A stretch of DNA of 18,051 bases from an uncultured Collinsella sp. (GCA_902491055.1 CABUGI010000034.1:1-18051), one strand, 5' to 3'. Positions 8,601 to 15,106 are shown, counted from the stretch's first letter. Numbers and translations are program-made. Notes: generated from the letters alone by a model not told the origin.

Positions 8601-10071
8601 ATGTCTCGGTCGCGATATCCTCAACGGCTATTCCGAGGTTTTTGGCAAAACCCTCGAGGAACGAGCCGCAGCCCGCAGAGCACGCCTCGTTGACGACGAT
8701 ATCGGTCAGCACGCCGTGGTTGAGCCAGATGGCCTTCATATCCTGTCCGCCGATGTCGAGCACGAAGGTCGCATCGGGAACGCATGCGCACGCGGCGCGG
8801 GCGTGCGCGACCGTCTCGACCGTATGGTAGTCGGCGTGGAACGCGCGCGCGAAAAGCTCCTCGCCGTATCCCGTGGTGCCCACGGCATCGATCGCAAGCG
8901 TGACTCCCGCTGTCTCCCAGCGGTTCTTCAAGCTGACAAGACCCTGTTGGGCGACGTCGAGCGGTCTGCCGTTATTAGACGCGTAGAACGAATCGACAAG
9001 CTCACCCGCCTCATCTACCAGGGCGAACTTGGTCGTCGTGCTCCCCGAATCGATACCGAGCGCCACACGCACCGTCTCTCCGGGCGCATACGCATCCGGA
9101 CCCTTTGCCGGCGTCTCTTTGCCATGGCGTGCCGTAAAATCCGCCTGCTCGGCAGGTGTGGCAAAAAAGGGCTGGGCAAGACGTCCCTCCCCGCTTGCGG
9201 GCGCGACCGTCTCGAGCTTATCCAGCCGGACAAAAGCGTCGGGAAGGTCGATCGGTTGGGACGATGCGAACATGTCGGTCAGCGACAGGGCGGCACCGCG
9301 CGCGACCATGATCTGCGGATCGCGCGGGACGATAACCTGATCGTCCGATAGATTCAGTTGCTCCCGGAACACGCGGACCAGTGTGGGGTTGTAGGCGAGC
9401 GTACCGCCCTCGAAGATTACCGGCGGCTCGATGTCGATACCCTGGGCCAGACCGCCGATCGTTTGGCGGGCGACCGCGTGAAGCGCCGAAAGCGCCAGGT
9501 CGGTGGTAGGAATGCCCTCGTTGAGCAGCGGCTGGATATCGGTCTTTGCGTACACGCCGCAGCGGCCCGAGACCTCGTGGACGGTCGTTCCCCGGCTTGC
9601 GAGCTGCTCGAACTCGCCCGATTCGGTGCCGACCCCCATGAGCTTTGCCATCTCGTCGATAAATGCACCGGTACCGCCTGCGCACGAGCCGTTCATGCGC
9701 ATGTCGGCAACCTCGATGTCTCCCTTATCGTTGGTGCGGAAGAAGATCATCTTGGCGTCTTGGCCGCCCAGCTCGATGGCGCAGCGCGTCTGCGGATAGA
9801 ACCTGCTGATCGCGAGCGCGTTGGCGACCACCTCCTGAACGTACGAGGCGCCCAGCGCGGTCGCGATATCGCGCGCACCCGAGCCGGTCACCGCAACGCG
9901 CAGTGACTCATGGGGAAAGCGCTCGGCGAGCTCGCCGAGCATGGCGCGCACGCTCGCTGTCTGACACGCCCCGTGGCGGCGATATCCCCACCACGCCTCG
10001 GTCATATCCTCGTGCATCGCGTAAACTTTGGTCGTCGTCGACCCTACGTCCAGTCCTACTAGCAACGCCAT
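5632..10071 (-). CDS. Giant 2-hydroxyacyl-CoA dehydratase activase-like protein (two ATPase units fused to a dehydratase-like region)
   Basis: This 1,479-residue protein fuses parts that are often separate. Residues 1-265 form a BadF/HgdC-type ASKHA ATPase: DVGSTTTK (8-15), GGQDAK (102-107), and Cys130 and Cys171 at the positions used by activators for an intersubunit 4Fe-4S cluster. Residues 336-600 repeat the fold: DSGSTTTK (341-348), GGQDMK (441-446), Cys464, Cys468 and Cys503. A CX2CX3CX18C motif (627, 630, 634, 653) follows. From about 720 it resembles the CoA-enzyme-activase domain DUF2229 and HgdB-like dehydratase subunits, with conserved-looking Cys773, 987, 1120, 1154 and 1418. Such activators spend ATP to push a low-potential electron onto an iron-sulfur dehydratase or double-cubane protein. 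The substrate here is unknown. The start ATG (10069-10071) has GGAG 5 nt upstream. Long proteins of this layout are known in anaerobes, so the fusion itself looks intact. Confidence 0.9.
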   Translation of the reverse strand: MALLVGLDVGSTTTKVYAMHEDMTEAWWGYRRHGACQTASVRAMLGELAERFPHESLRVAVTGSGARDIATALGASYVQEVVANALAISRFYPQTRCAIELGGQDAKMIFFRTNDKGDIEVADMRMNGSCAGGTGAFIDEMAKLMGVGTESGEFEQLASRGTTVHEVSGRCGVYAKTDIQPLLNEGIPTTDLALSALHAVARQTIGGLAQGIDIEPPVIFEGGTLAYNPTLVRVFREQLNLSDDQVIVPRDPQIMVARGAALSLTDMFASSQPIDLPDAFVRLDKLETVAPASGEGRLAQPFFATPAEQADFTARHGKETPAKGPDAYAPGETVRVALGIDSGSTTTKFALVDEAGELVDSFYASNNGRPLDVAQQGLVSLKNRWETAGVTLAIDAVGTTGYGEELFARAFHADYHTVETVAHARAACACVPDATFVLDIGGQDMKAIWLNHGVLTDIVVNEACSAGCGSFLEGFAKNLGIAVEDIATETFSSKAPAVLGSRCTVFMNSSVVSEQRRGKGPGDIMAGLCRSIIENVFTKVIRVSNLNRLGDKVVVQGGTFRNDAVLRAFEQYLGKPVTRAPHPGLMGAIGIALLAHEECRKGDAGTSFIGLDAVERFEHREFGGVTCRRCNNRCQRAVVAFGDGSLYVTGNRCPRGGAISWDELVREVPAAEELRPQGACEAQAPGTGRDRTAAAPNLFVDREKLLFESYPTVPVSGGRDVTIGIPRVLEFWDTMPFWSTFFSTLGFKVRVSGRSTKAMYERGLAHVTSDTVCFPAKLVHGHIRNLVDAGVDRIFMPIITTVPTENTASTSEWMCAVVKGYPYVMRNSDNPEERFGVPFDTPLFHWYDEGDRNRQLKAWCKETFDIDADLVAKATEQADRAQETFGNQLQLRGRQVLENVHEDGGYAVVIASRPYHNDPLVNHGLPKLFSERGIPVLTPDAVPGVCNVDLSNSRIDIVNNYHARMLSCAVIVASTPELELVQMGSFGCGHDAYLTDEIARMMGEMGSKVPMMIKLDESDVAGPMGIRVRSFIESVNRRRAEERAEGARVHAVHPLDDPYKVKYTKRDRHDKIALVPNTSHAFCRLMTAAMRNQGVRAEALDIGREDAIRLGKRYVHNDICFPAQIVIGEALAALESGKYDPHDVAVVTGKYIGDCRLTHYMPLLRRALDDAGYDYVPVLTNDDVDAHNAHPGFKLGLGPSIQIAYGLPMIDALEAMLRRIRPYELEKGAADAAFDRALDEVIEGMERSGLRGQATGFKRALAIMDAVPYDRSNPHPTVLIVGEYLLNFHLGANHEIERYLEDNGLEVIEARMTDVIRKTYFYKHAQSREFHVDLSLPEKAWYATADNLFELAHDRCDRLGAASPLYEPPTRMPELVRASDKILHHTFDAGEGVLIPAEILEHAKRGCRNFVILQPFGCLPNHVVGRGLIHALKEQYPTAQFLPLDYDPDVSFANVENRLQMLIMNAKAQGCGEAHGETA

Positions 10072-10103
10072 AATGCTCCGTCTCTCGCATTTTTCCCGCT
10101 AGA

Positions 10104-10141
10104 GATATACCACTCTACGTAATACAACAGACTGTTGTATT
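10104..10141 (-). promoter_or_regulatory. Perfect palindrome (likely TetR operator) in the activase promoter region
   Basis: AATACAACAG (10121-10130), one central A (10131), and CTGTTGTATT (10132-10141) form a perfect inverted repeat of 10+1+10 bases, a size typical of TetR-family operators. It lies 49 nt upstream of the activase start. A possible minus-strand -10 box TATATC occurs at 10104-10109, which would place the -35 position inside the palindrome. No good -35 consensus is visible. The natural candidate for binding is the TetR protein encoded at the end of the same transcript. Confidence 0.7.
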
Positions 10142-10153
10142 TAAACTCCGTAT

Positions 10154-10186
10154 AAAAAGCGGCTGCCGAAACGCTTCAGCAGCCGC
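10154..10186 (-). terminator. Rho-independent terminator between the DUF2798 gene and the activase
   Basis: GCGGCTGC (10159-10166) and GCAGCCGC (10179-10186) form an 8-bp stem; inside it GAA and TTC can add three pairs. On the minus strand the stem is followed directly by TTTTTATA. It separates the leftward DUF2798 transcript from the activase operon. Confidence 0.85.
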
Positions 10187-10308
10187 CGAATGCACCAACA
10201 GATTGTTCTGCGCGCTAGCACGTCGGGCAACGGAGCAGCACGGGCCCTCCGGTCATGTGCACCGCTCACGCCCGCGATGTCGCCGAGAGAGCTATCCACG
10301 CTTAGGGC

Positions 10309-10350
10309 TCCAACCAAGCAAGTCGCCCGCGCTCAGCAGATCCCTAAGCG
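10309..10350 (-). other. Stem-loop directly after the DUF2798 gene stop codon
   Basis: CGCTTAGGG (10309-10317) and CCCTAAGCG (10342-10350) form a perfect 9-bp inverted repeat with a 24-nt loop. The repeat starts 2 nt past the stop codon on the minus strand. There is no T run; the true terminator is about 125 nt further on. The stretch between (10187-10308) holds no feature I can support. Confidence 0.5.
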
Positions 10351-10352
10351 AG

Positions 10353-10901
10353 CTACTCGCACTCAGGAGCCATAGCCTGCTCCAAGAGCTCGGCATGCTC
10401 CTCCTCGAAAACCGTCCCCACAGGGAAGGCGCGACGGAAGACGAAGCGGGAAATCGGACCGGCTACCAAAAGGTTCCACGGCAGCGCCATCACAAAATTA
10501 TGCGGGATGTTGATCATCCAGATCGCGGGCACGGAATACAGGTTCGCAAGGATGCCGCCGGGCATGTGCGTCAAACCCTCACAGGCACCGTACAGCGACA
10601 TGATGATGACCATGGGAACGACCATGCAGGAGCTGACGGCGAGCGTCATGGCAAGTGGCGAGCTCTTGCCCGGCGTGACCAAGTACTTAAAGGCGAAACC
10701 CTTGGCGAGCGGGCTGGCGACGAACCAGTCGCAGCACATGGCAAAAATGTAGGCAACGGGGAAGCCGAGCCACGCAGTGGCAACGACCTCGCCGTTGATG
10801 GCCCCGTGCTGCAGGGCAACGTTGTAGATGCTCATCCAGAGCACCATGCAAAAGCACATGATAAAGGTGAACAGCAGGCTCTCTCGTTTGTTGATAGGCA
10901 T
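10353..10901 (-). CDS. DUF2798-type tandem four-helix membrane protein
   Basis: The predicted product is 182 residues with two similar halves, each with two hydrophobic helices: about 9-31 and 42-62, then 83-104 and 123-148. The recurring pattern of a helix with Ser/Met followed by a helix ending in a PLAKGF or PISRFVF basic segment matches the DUF2798 family, which I recognise by layout only. The function of the family is not known. The start ATG (10899-10901, MPINKRES) is preferred because the family begins just before the first helix; AAAGGA lies about 11 nt upstream, a long spacing. An alternative start adds 20 residues up to 10961, but that stretch crosses the leader terminator. The C-terminus is acidic and probably cytoplasmic. 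Confidence 0.8.
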   Translation of the reverse strand: MPINKRESLLFTFIMCFCMVLWMSIYNVALQHGAINGEVVATAWLGFPVAYIFAMCCDWFVASPLAKGFAFKYLVTPGKSSPLAMTLAVSSCMVVPMVIIMSLYGACEGLTHMPGGILANLYSVPAIWMINIPHNFVMALPWNLLVAGPISRFVFRRAFPVGTVFEEEHAELLEQAMAPECE

Positions 10902-10944
10902 GAAGGGCAGATTCCTTTCTGTGTTACGCCGCGGCACCACGCAA

Positions 10945-10996
10945 CAAAAACGGGCGGGCAAGATGGAGCTGTTGGGACTTCATCTCGCCCGCCCGT
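10945..10996 (-). promoter_or_regulatory. Strong terminator hairpin in the leader of the DUF2798 gene
   Basis: ACGGGCGGGC (10950-10959) pairs perfectly with GCCCGCCCGT (10987-10996); AGATG (10961-10965) and CATCT (10981-10985) extend the stem. On the minus strand it is followed by TTTTTG. The stem ends about 48 nt before the DUF2798 start, and the gap has no convincing promoter. It may terminate the exporter transcript, act as an attenuator for DUF2798, or both. A 9-bp direct repeat GTGTTACGC flanks it (10921-10929 and 10995-11003). Confidence 0.7.
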
Positions 10997-11111
10997 GTTA
11001 CGCGCGTCTGCGACTACTTATGTGGTGAAACCAGCCTAGCATGAAAGGCCTGCGCTTCGTAAGCGTTGAGTTTATGAAGATGCAGGGCACCGATAATCCC
11101 CCGACCCCATA

Positions 11112-11178
11112 AGTTGCGGTGGAATACGGACTGTTTTGACCCTTTAAGCAGCAATTCAGTCCCTATTTCACCGCAACT
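11112..11178. repeat. Long imperfect palindrome (REP/MITE-like)
   Basis: Two 22-base arms (11112-11133 and 11157-11178) are inverted copies with 20 of 22 positions matching; they begin AGTTGCGGTG and end CACCGCAACT. The 23-nt loop is AT-richer. There is no transposase, target-site duplication or T run in view. The size and symmetry suggest a dispersed palindromic element or a large 3' UTR hairpin of the exporter gene. Whether it recurs in the genome cannot be seen here. Confidence 0.65.
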
Positions 11179-11181
11179 CAT

Positions 11182-11214
11182 TTGGTGCAAAGTAACCTGT
11201 CCCCCTTGTACCAA
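11182..11214. repeat. Second inverted repeat, abutting the exporter stop codon
   Basis: TTGGTGCAAAG (11182-11192) pairs with CTTGTACCAA (11205-11214), with one G-U pair and one mismatch as RNA. The loop carries AACCTGTCCCC. It starts immediately after the exporter stop codon on the minus strand and is only 3 nt from the longer palindrome at 11112-11178, so the two form a 103-bp block of stacked hairpins. Origin is unclear. Confidence 0.5.
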
Positions 11215-12783
11215 TTAGCTGGTGTGGCGCCAGCGAGGGTCGGTGAGCGTACGCGCCACACCCAGTCCAACGGGCAGAAACGCTACGATGAGCACTGCGC
11301 GCACAAACCAGCCGAGCATATTGACCGTGTCGAAGGTGCACATGTAATACATCGAGCGATACAGATACAAGCCCGGCACCATAATGACAATCGAAGGCAC
11401 CGTGAGGGCGATGCGCGGGTAGGTGAGCTTGACTTCAGCCAAGCTTGCGAGCAGCCCCGATACCAGCGCGCCGATAAACGCTGCTGCCTCGGGAGGCATT
11501 CCCGTGCTGAGGCCCAGGAAGGGAATCATCGTCGGCGCATCGACAAGGGTCAGACGCAGGGTATTGGACACGGCGCCGATCAACCCAGCTGCCGCGGCCA
11601 TCTTTACCGGGCTGTTGAACATCACCGAGAAGCCGAATACGCCAACGAAGCTCATCACCACGCGCAGGAGCGTAAGGGCAAGCGGCGAAAGGCCCAGTGG
11701 GGCAAAGTCGTCCGGCGCCAGGCCAACACACTCGGCAACCATCCAACCTACGAGGGTCGCCATCACAATAATCGATACGGCATATGAAAGGCGCTCGATA
11801 CCGCTTCGCATGTCGAGCTTAGCGATGTCGAGGCCTGCCGTAATGAGTGGAAAGCCGGGAATCACAAAGAGCATGGCGCCGATATAGCCTTCTTGGTGCG
11901 ACATTGCCCCCGGTATGACCTGGCCAAGGCCGAGCAATGCCAGCAGATACGAAACGCAAGCGAGCGCAACGCCGGTCGTCAGCGCGCTGAACTGACCAAG
12001 GCCTTGCTTGAGAATATGGGAGCGGGCAAAGTTGCCGACACCCGCGCCCACAAACGCGCAGGCCATCTCGATAGGGCCGCCGCCGAGCAAAAAGACGAAG
12101 GCGCCGCAAGCACAAGCTGCCGCAAGGCCCTGTTGCCAGGGAGAGTAATCGGGTTTTGAACTCTCAACGGTCTTGAGCATCTCGTGGTATTCGTGCACCG
12201 TGAAGCGACGACCATAGGTCTCGATTTCCTTGAGAAAACTCTCCATCATCCAAATGCGATGGGTATTGACGCCCGTTGTGGGCAAGCTGACAACCTCATT
12301 AAAGCAGTGACCGTCTTCGATGCAAGTACACTCAAACGACAGGAGACTTAAGTCAACGTGGATGGTGACACCGAGTACGGCGGCAACACGATTCATGGTA
12401 TCGCGCACGCGCCAGGCACCCGTTCCGCTTGCCAGCATAAGCATGCCGGTGCGGCAGATGATGGATGATTTATCGGTGAGCGGCGCATCGACGGCAAGCT
12501 CATCGCCTGCCGTCACGATCTGGTGCCAGTCAGTTTTCATATGGAGCGCGCCGGCACGAACGCCGTGGTGCATGGGGGCTCTCGAAAGCAGCGAGTTAAG
12601 GCGCGAAGACTGTGGGGGCTCCGTTGATTCGACCTCGTCCTCATCAGTCTCTTCATCGACCAGATCAAAGGAATCAAGCGGCGCTGGCTCGCGACGGTCG
12701 ATCAGCTCCTCGTCCTCGTCATCAAAGTAATTGAACTGATCGAGCATGTCCTCTTCGATTGAACGCTCGCTCGCGTCGTCCAT
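11215..12783 (-). CDS. ThrE-type threonine/serine exporter family membrane protein (fused two-domain form)
   Basis: The product has 522 residues. A strongly acidic, likely disordered cytoplasmic segment (about 9-55) precedes a soluble DUF1212/ThrE N-terminal domain with SGTGAWRVRDTMNR (119-132). About ten hydrophobic segments follow from residue 217, including the family-typical region IPGFPLITAGLDIAKLDMRSG (starting at 308) and, in the second membrane half, VPSIVIMVPGLYLYRSMY (462-479). ThrE of Corynebacterium exports threonine and serine; many bacteria split the family into two genes, while here both halves are fused. The start ATG (12781-12783) has GGGAG 8 nt upstream. It stands alone between a hairpin block downstream and a terminator upstream. 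The substrate is inferred from the family and is not certain. Confidence 0.85.
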   Translation of the reverse strand: MDDASERSIEEDMLDQFNYFDDEDEELIDRREPAPLDSFDLVDEETDEDEVESTEPPQSSRLNSLLSRAPMHHGVRAGALHMKTDWHQIVTAGDELAVDAPLTDKSSIICRTGMLMLASGTGAWRVRDTMNRVAAVLGVTIHVDLSLLSFECTCIEDGHCFNEVVSLPTTGVNTHRIWMMESFLKEIETYGRRFTVHEYHEMLKTVESSKPDYSPWQQGLAAACACGAFVFLLGGGPIEMACAFVGAGVGNFARSHILKQGLGQFSALTTGVALACVSYLLALLGLGQVIPGAMSHQEGYIGAMLFVIPGFPLITAGLDIAKLDMRSGIERLSYAVSIIVMATLVGWMVAECVGLAPDDFAPLGLSPLALTLLRVVMSFVGVFGFSVMFNSPVKMAAAAGLIGAVSNTLRLTLVDAPTMIPFLGLSTGMPPEAAAFIGALVSGLLASLAEVKLTYPRIALTVPSIVIMVPGLYLYRSMYYMCTFDTVNMLGWFVRAVLIVAFLPVGLGVARTLTDPRWRHTS

Positions 12784-13005
12784 ATAGACGCTCCCTTCCT
12801 ACCGACTAACCCCCATCCTAGGCAGCAACGGCTAAAGGAAACATAAAAGAGACGACTGTCATGCGAGCCATGTGGGCAATATCCGTTGGGTAGTCGTTTA
12901 AGAACGTCCCCAATGACTACATCGATGTTCTAAGTGTCAACCAAGTCAACGCCGCAGATAGAGGACGGACAGCGAGCGACGTCCAGAGCGAACAAGTTGG
13001 CATGA
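12784..13005. other. Gene-free spacer upstream of the exporter
   Basis: No reading frame here looks coding. On the minus strand there are two TTGAC motifs 9 nt apart (GTTGACTTGGTTGACA, near 12937-12952), either of which could be a -35 box for the exporter, but no matching -10 box at 16-18 nt is convincing. Short inverted repeats (GTAGTC and GACTAC) flank 12890-12920. The exporter promoter is probably in this stretch. Confidence 0.35.
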
Positions 13006-13046
13006 AAAAGGCAAGGCATAGACCTTCTGGTCATGCCTTGCCTTTT
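13006..13046. terminator. Strong bidirectional terminator downstream of lysS
   Basis: AAAAGGCAAGGCAT (13006-13019) pairs perfectly with ATGCCTTGCCTTTT (13033-13046). After one bulged A, GACC (13021-13024) pairs with GGTC (13029-13032), closing a 4-nt loop. The stem carries T runs on both strands. It ends the leftward lysS transcript about 75 nt past the stop. Confidence 0.85.
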
Positions 13047-13087
13047 GAATGACAAATTGTCGCTCTGGGCGGCGCGCAGCGTCGAGC

Positions 13088-13117
13088 GGTTACGGCGTTT
13101 GGTAAAACGCCGTAACC
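13088..13117 (-). other. Post-stop hairpin of lysS (member of a repeated family)
   Basis: GGTTACGGCGTTT (13088-13100) and AAACGCCGTAACC (13105-13117) form a perfect 13-bp stem with loop GGTA on the plus strand. It begins 2 nt past the lysS stop. No T run follows on the minus strand. The hairpin at 17608-17635 after dtd has the same ends and loop but a different, still fully paired, middle. Confidence 0.7.
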
Positions 13118-13119
13118 CC

Positions 13120-15084
13120 CTAGTACATCTTTGCGCCGGCGGGGATGGAGGCGTCGAGCTGGATCAGGTTGAGGCGCTCCTCGCCCTCCTCCTCGTGGAC
13201 AGCGCTGATCAGCATGCCGCAGCTGGGAATACCCATCATCTTGCGCGGAGGCAGGTTGGTGATGGCGAGCAAGGTCTTGCCAACCAGGTCCTCGGGCTCG
13301 TAATAAGCGTGAATACCGGAGAGGATGGTGCGGTCGGTGCCGGTGCCGTCGTCGAGCGTAAAGTTCAGCAGCTTCTTGGACTTCTTGACGGCCTCGCATG
13401 CCTTGACCTTCACAGCGCGGAAGTCGCTCTTGGAGAAGGTATCAAAGTCGACGAACTCCTCAAACAGCGGCTCAACGGCGATCTTGGAGTAATCGAGCGT
13501 GGGCTTAAGCGACGTAACGAACGGGCTCGCGGCGTTGCCGGCCTCGGCAGCCTTGGCGGCAGCGGCACCGGACTGGAAACCCTTCTCGGGCTTCATGTGC
13601 GGGAACAGCAGCACGTCGCGGATAGAAGCCTGGTTGGTGAGCAGCATGACCACGCGGTCGATACCAATGCCAATGCCGCCCGCGGGAGGCATACCGTACT
13701 CGAGGGCGCGCACGTAGTCCTCGTCGTACTCCATGGCCTCGTCGTCACCGCCGGCCTTCTCGGCCATCTGGGCGGCAAAGCGCTCGGCCTGGTCGACCGG
13801 GTCGTTGAGCTCGGAGAACGCGTTGGCGTACTCGTGACCGGCAATAACCAGCTCAAAGCGGTGCGTCAGGCGCGGGTCGTCCTCAAAACGCTTGGCAAGC
13901 GGGCTGACCTCGATGGGGTAATCGCACACGAACGTCGGGTTGACGATGGTGTCCTCGCCCAGCTCATCGTAAATCTCGGCGATGATCTTGCCAGCAGTCC
14001 ACTCGGGCTTGATCTCCAGGCCCTTCTCGCGCGCGGCGGCAGCAAGCTCCTCGACCGGCGTGTCGATGGTGACCTGCTTGCCGAGCACGTCGGAGACGAT
14101 GTCGGTCATGGGACGGCTGGCCCACTCACCAGAAAGGTCGATGGTCTGGCCCTGGTACTCGATGACCTCGGGGTTGCCGATGGCCTTGTTGGCAGCCTTG
14201 ATGACACCTTGGGCGAGTGCCTTCATGCCCTCGAGGTCGGAGAAGGCACGGTAGGCCTCCATCGTGGTGAACTCGGGGTTGTGGGTAAGGTCCATGCCCT
14301 CGTTACGGAAGATGCGGCCGATCTCGAACACGCGCTCAAAACCACCGACGATGCAGCGCTTGAGGTGCAGCTCGGTGGCAATACGCAGGTAGCACTCCTG
14401 ATCGAGCGCGTTGAAGTGGGTAATGAACGGCTTGGCAGTAGCGCCGCCTTGGATGGTCTGCAGGATGGGGGTCTCGACCTCCATGTAGCCGTCGGACTCC
14501 ATAAAGCGACGGAAGGTGGAGAGAATCTGCGAACGCTTACGGAAGGTCTCGCGAACGTCGTCGTTGGCGATCAGGTCGACATAGCGCTGGCGATAGCGGG
14601 TCTCCTTGTCGGAAAGACCGTGGAACTTCTCGGGCAGCGGACGAACGGCCTTGGCAAGCAGGGTCGCGCTCTTAGGGGCAACGGAAAGCTGGCCACGCTG
14701 GGTGCGCACGACCACGCCGGTCACGCCCAGGATGTCGCCCAGGTCGAGGGCCTTGAGCGTACTCCAGGCAGCCTCGTCCATGTCGTTGATGCGGCAGAAC
14801 AGCTGAATCTCGGCAGTCGCATCGCGCACGACGATGAACATGATCTTGCCCTGACCGCGCTTGGCGACCACGCGGCCGGCGATCTTCACGACGTCCTCGG
14901 TGTCCTCGCCATCGGCAAGCTCGGCGTACTTAGCCTCGATATCGGCGACGTAGTCCTCAAGCTCAGAGTGCTCGGGATAGGGGTTCTGGCCCGCCTCGAA
15001 CAGGGCGGCGCGCTTGGCCAGGCGGGTGGCGCGCTCGTCGTTGAGCGTCGATGCCTGATCGGCGGCGTTCTGGTTCTCTGCCAT
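13120..15084 (-). CDS. lysS: Lysine--tRNA ligase, class II, with C-terminal Trbp111-like tRNA-binding domain
   Basis: The enzyme (654 residues) charges tRNA-Lys with lysine using ATP in the cytoplasm. The anticodon-binding OB fold covers about 65-150. The class II catalytic core follows, with motif 1 around 185-207, motif 2 FRNEGMDLTHNPEF (259-272) and motif 3 GIGIGIDRVVML (470-481). A typical bacterial LysS ends near residue 500. Here an Ala-rich linker (505-520) leads to an extra OB domain (about 545-652; FSKSDFRAVKV, LPPRKMMGIPSCGMLIS) like Trbp111 and the C-terminus of MetRS, which binds the tRNA elbow. The start ATG (15082-15084) has GAGGAG 8 nt upstream. The gene follows greA and is preceded by a terminator-like hairpin. 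Codon use and composition match the neighbours. Confidence 0.96.
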   Translation of the reverse strand: MAENQNAADQASTLNDERATRLAKRAALFEAGQNPYPEHSELEDYVADIEAKYAELADGEDTEDVVKIAGRVVAKRGQGKIMFIVVRDATAEIQLFCRINDMDEAAWSTLKALDLGDILGVTGVVVRTQRGQLSVAPKSATLLAKAVRPLPEKFHGLSDKETRYRQRYVDLIANDDVRETFRKRSQILSTFRRFMESDGYMEVETPILQTIQGGATAKPFITHFNALDQECYLRIATELHLKRCIVGGFERVFEIGRIFRNEGMDLTHNPEFTTMEAYRAFSDLEGMKALAQGVIKAANKAIGNPEVIEYQGQTIDLSGEWASRPMTDIVSDVLGKQVTIDTPVEELAAAAREKGLEIKPEWTAGKIIAEIYDELGEDTIVNPTFVCDYPIEVSPLAKRFEDDPRLTHRFELVIAGHEYANAFSELNDPVDQAERFAAQMAEKAGGDDEAMEYDEDYVRALEYGMPPAGGIGIGIDRVVMLLTNQASIRDVLLFPHMKPEKGFQSGAAAAKAAEAGNAASPFVTSLKPTLDYSKIAVEPLFEEFVDFDTFSKSDFRAVKVKACEAVKKSKKLLNFTLDDGTGTDRTILSGIHAYYEPEDLVGKTLLAITNLPPRKMMGIPSCGMLISAVHEEEGEERLNLIQLDASIPAGAKMY

Positions 15085-15106
15085 AAGTTAGCTCCTCAAA
15101 CTAAAA

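Noticed and set aside
10361..10961. Longer DUF2798 start (20 extra residues up to 10961)
   Set aside because: The extension crosses the leader terminator and is unlike the family; the ATG at 10901 starts just before the first helix.
11014..11214. 66-codon minus-strand frame after the exporter gene
   Set aside because: It lies wholly in the palindromic block, so its sequence is dictated by the repeats; no family resemblance and no clear ribosome site.
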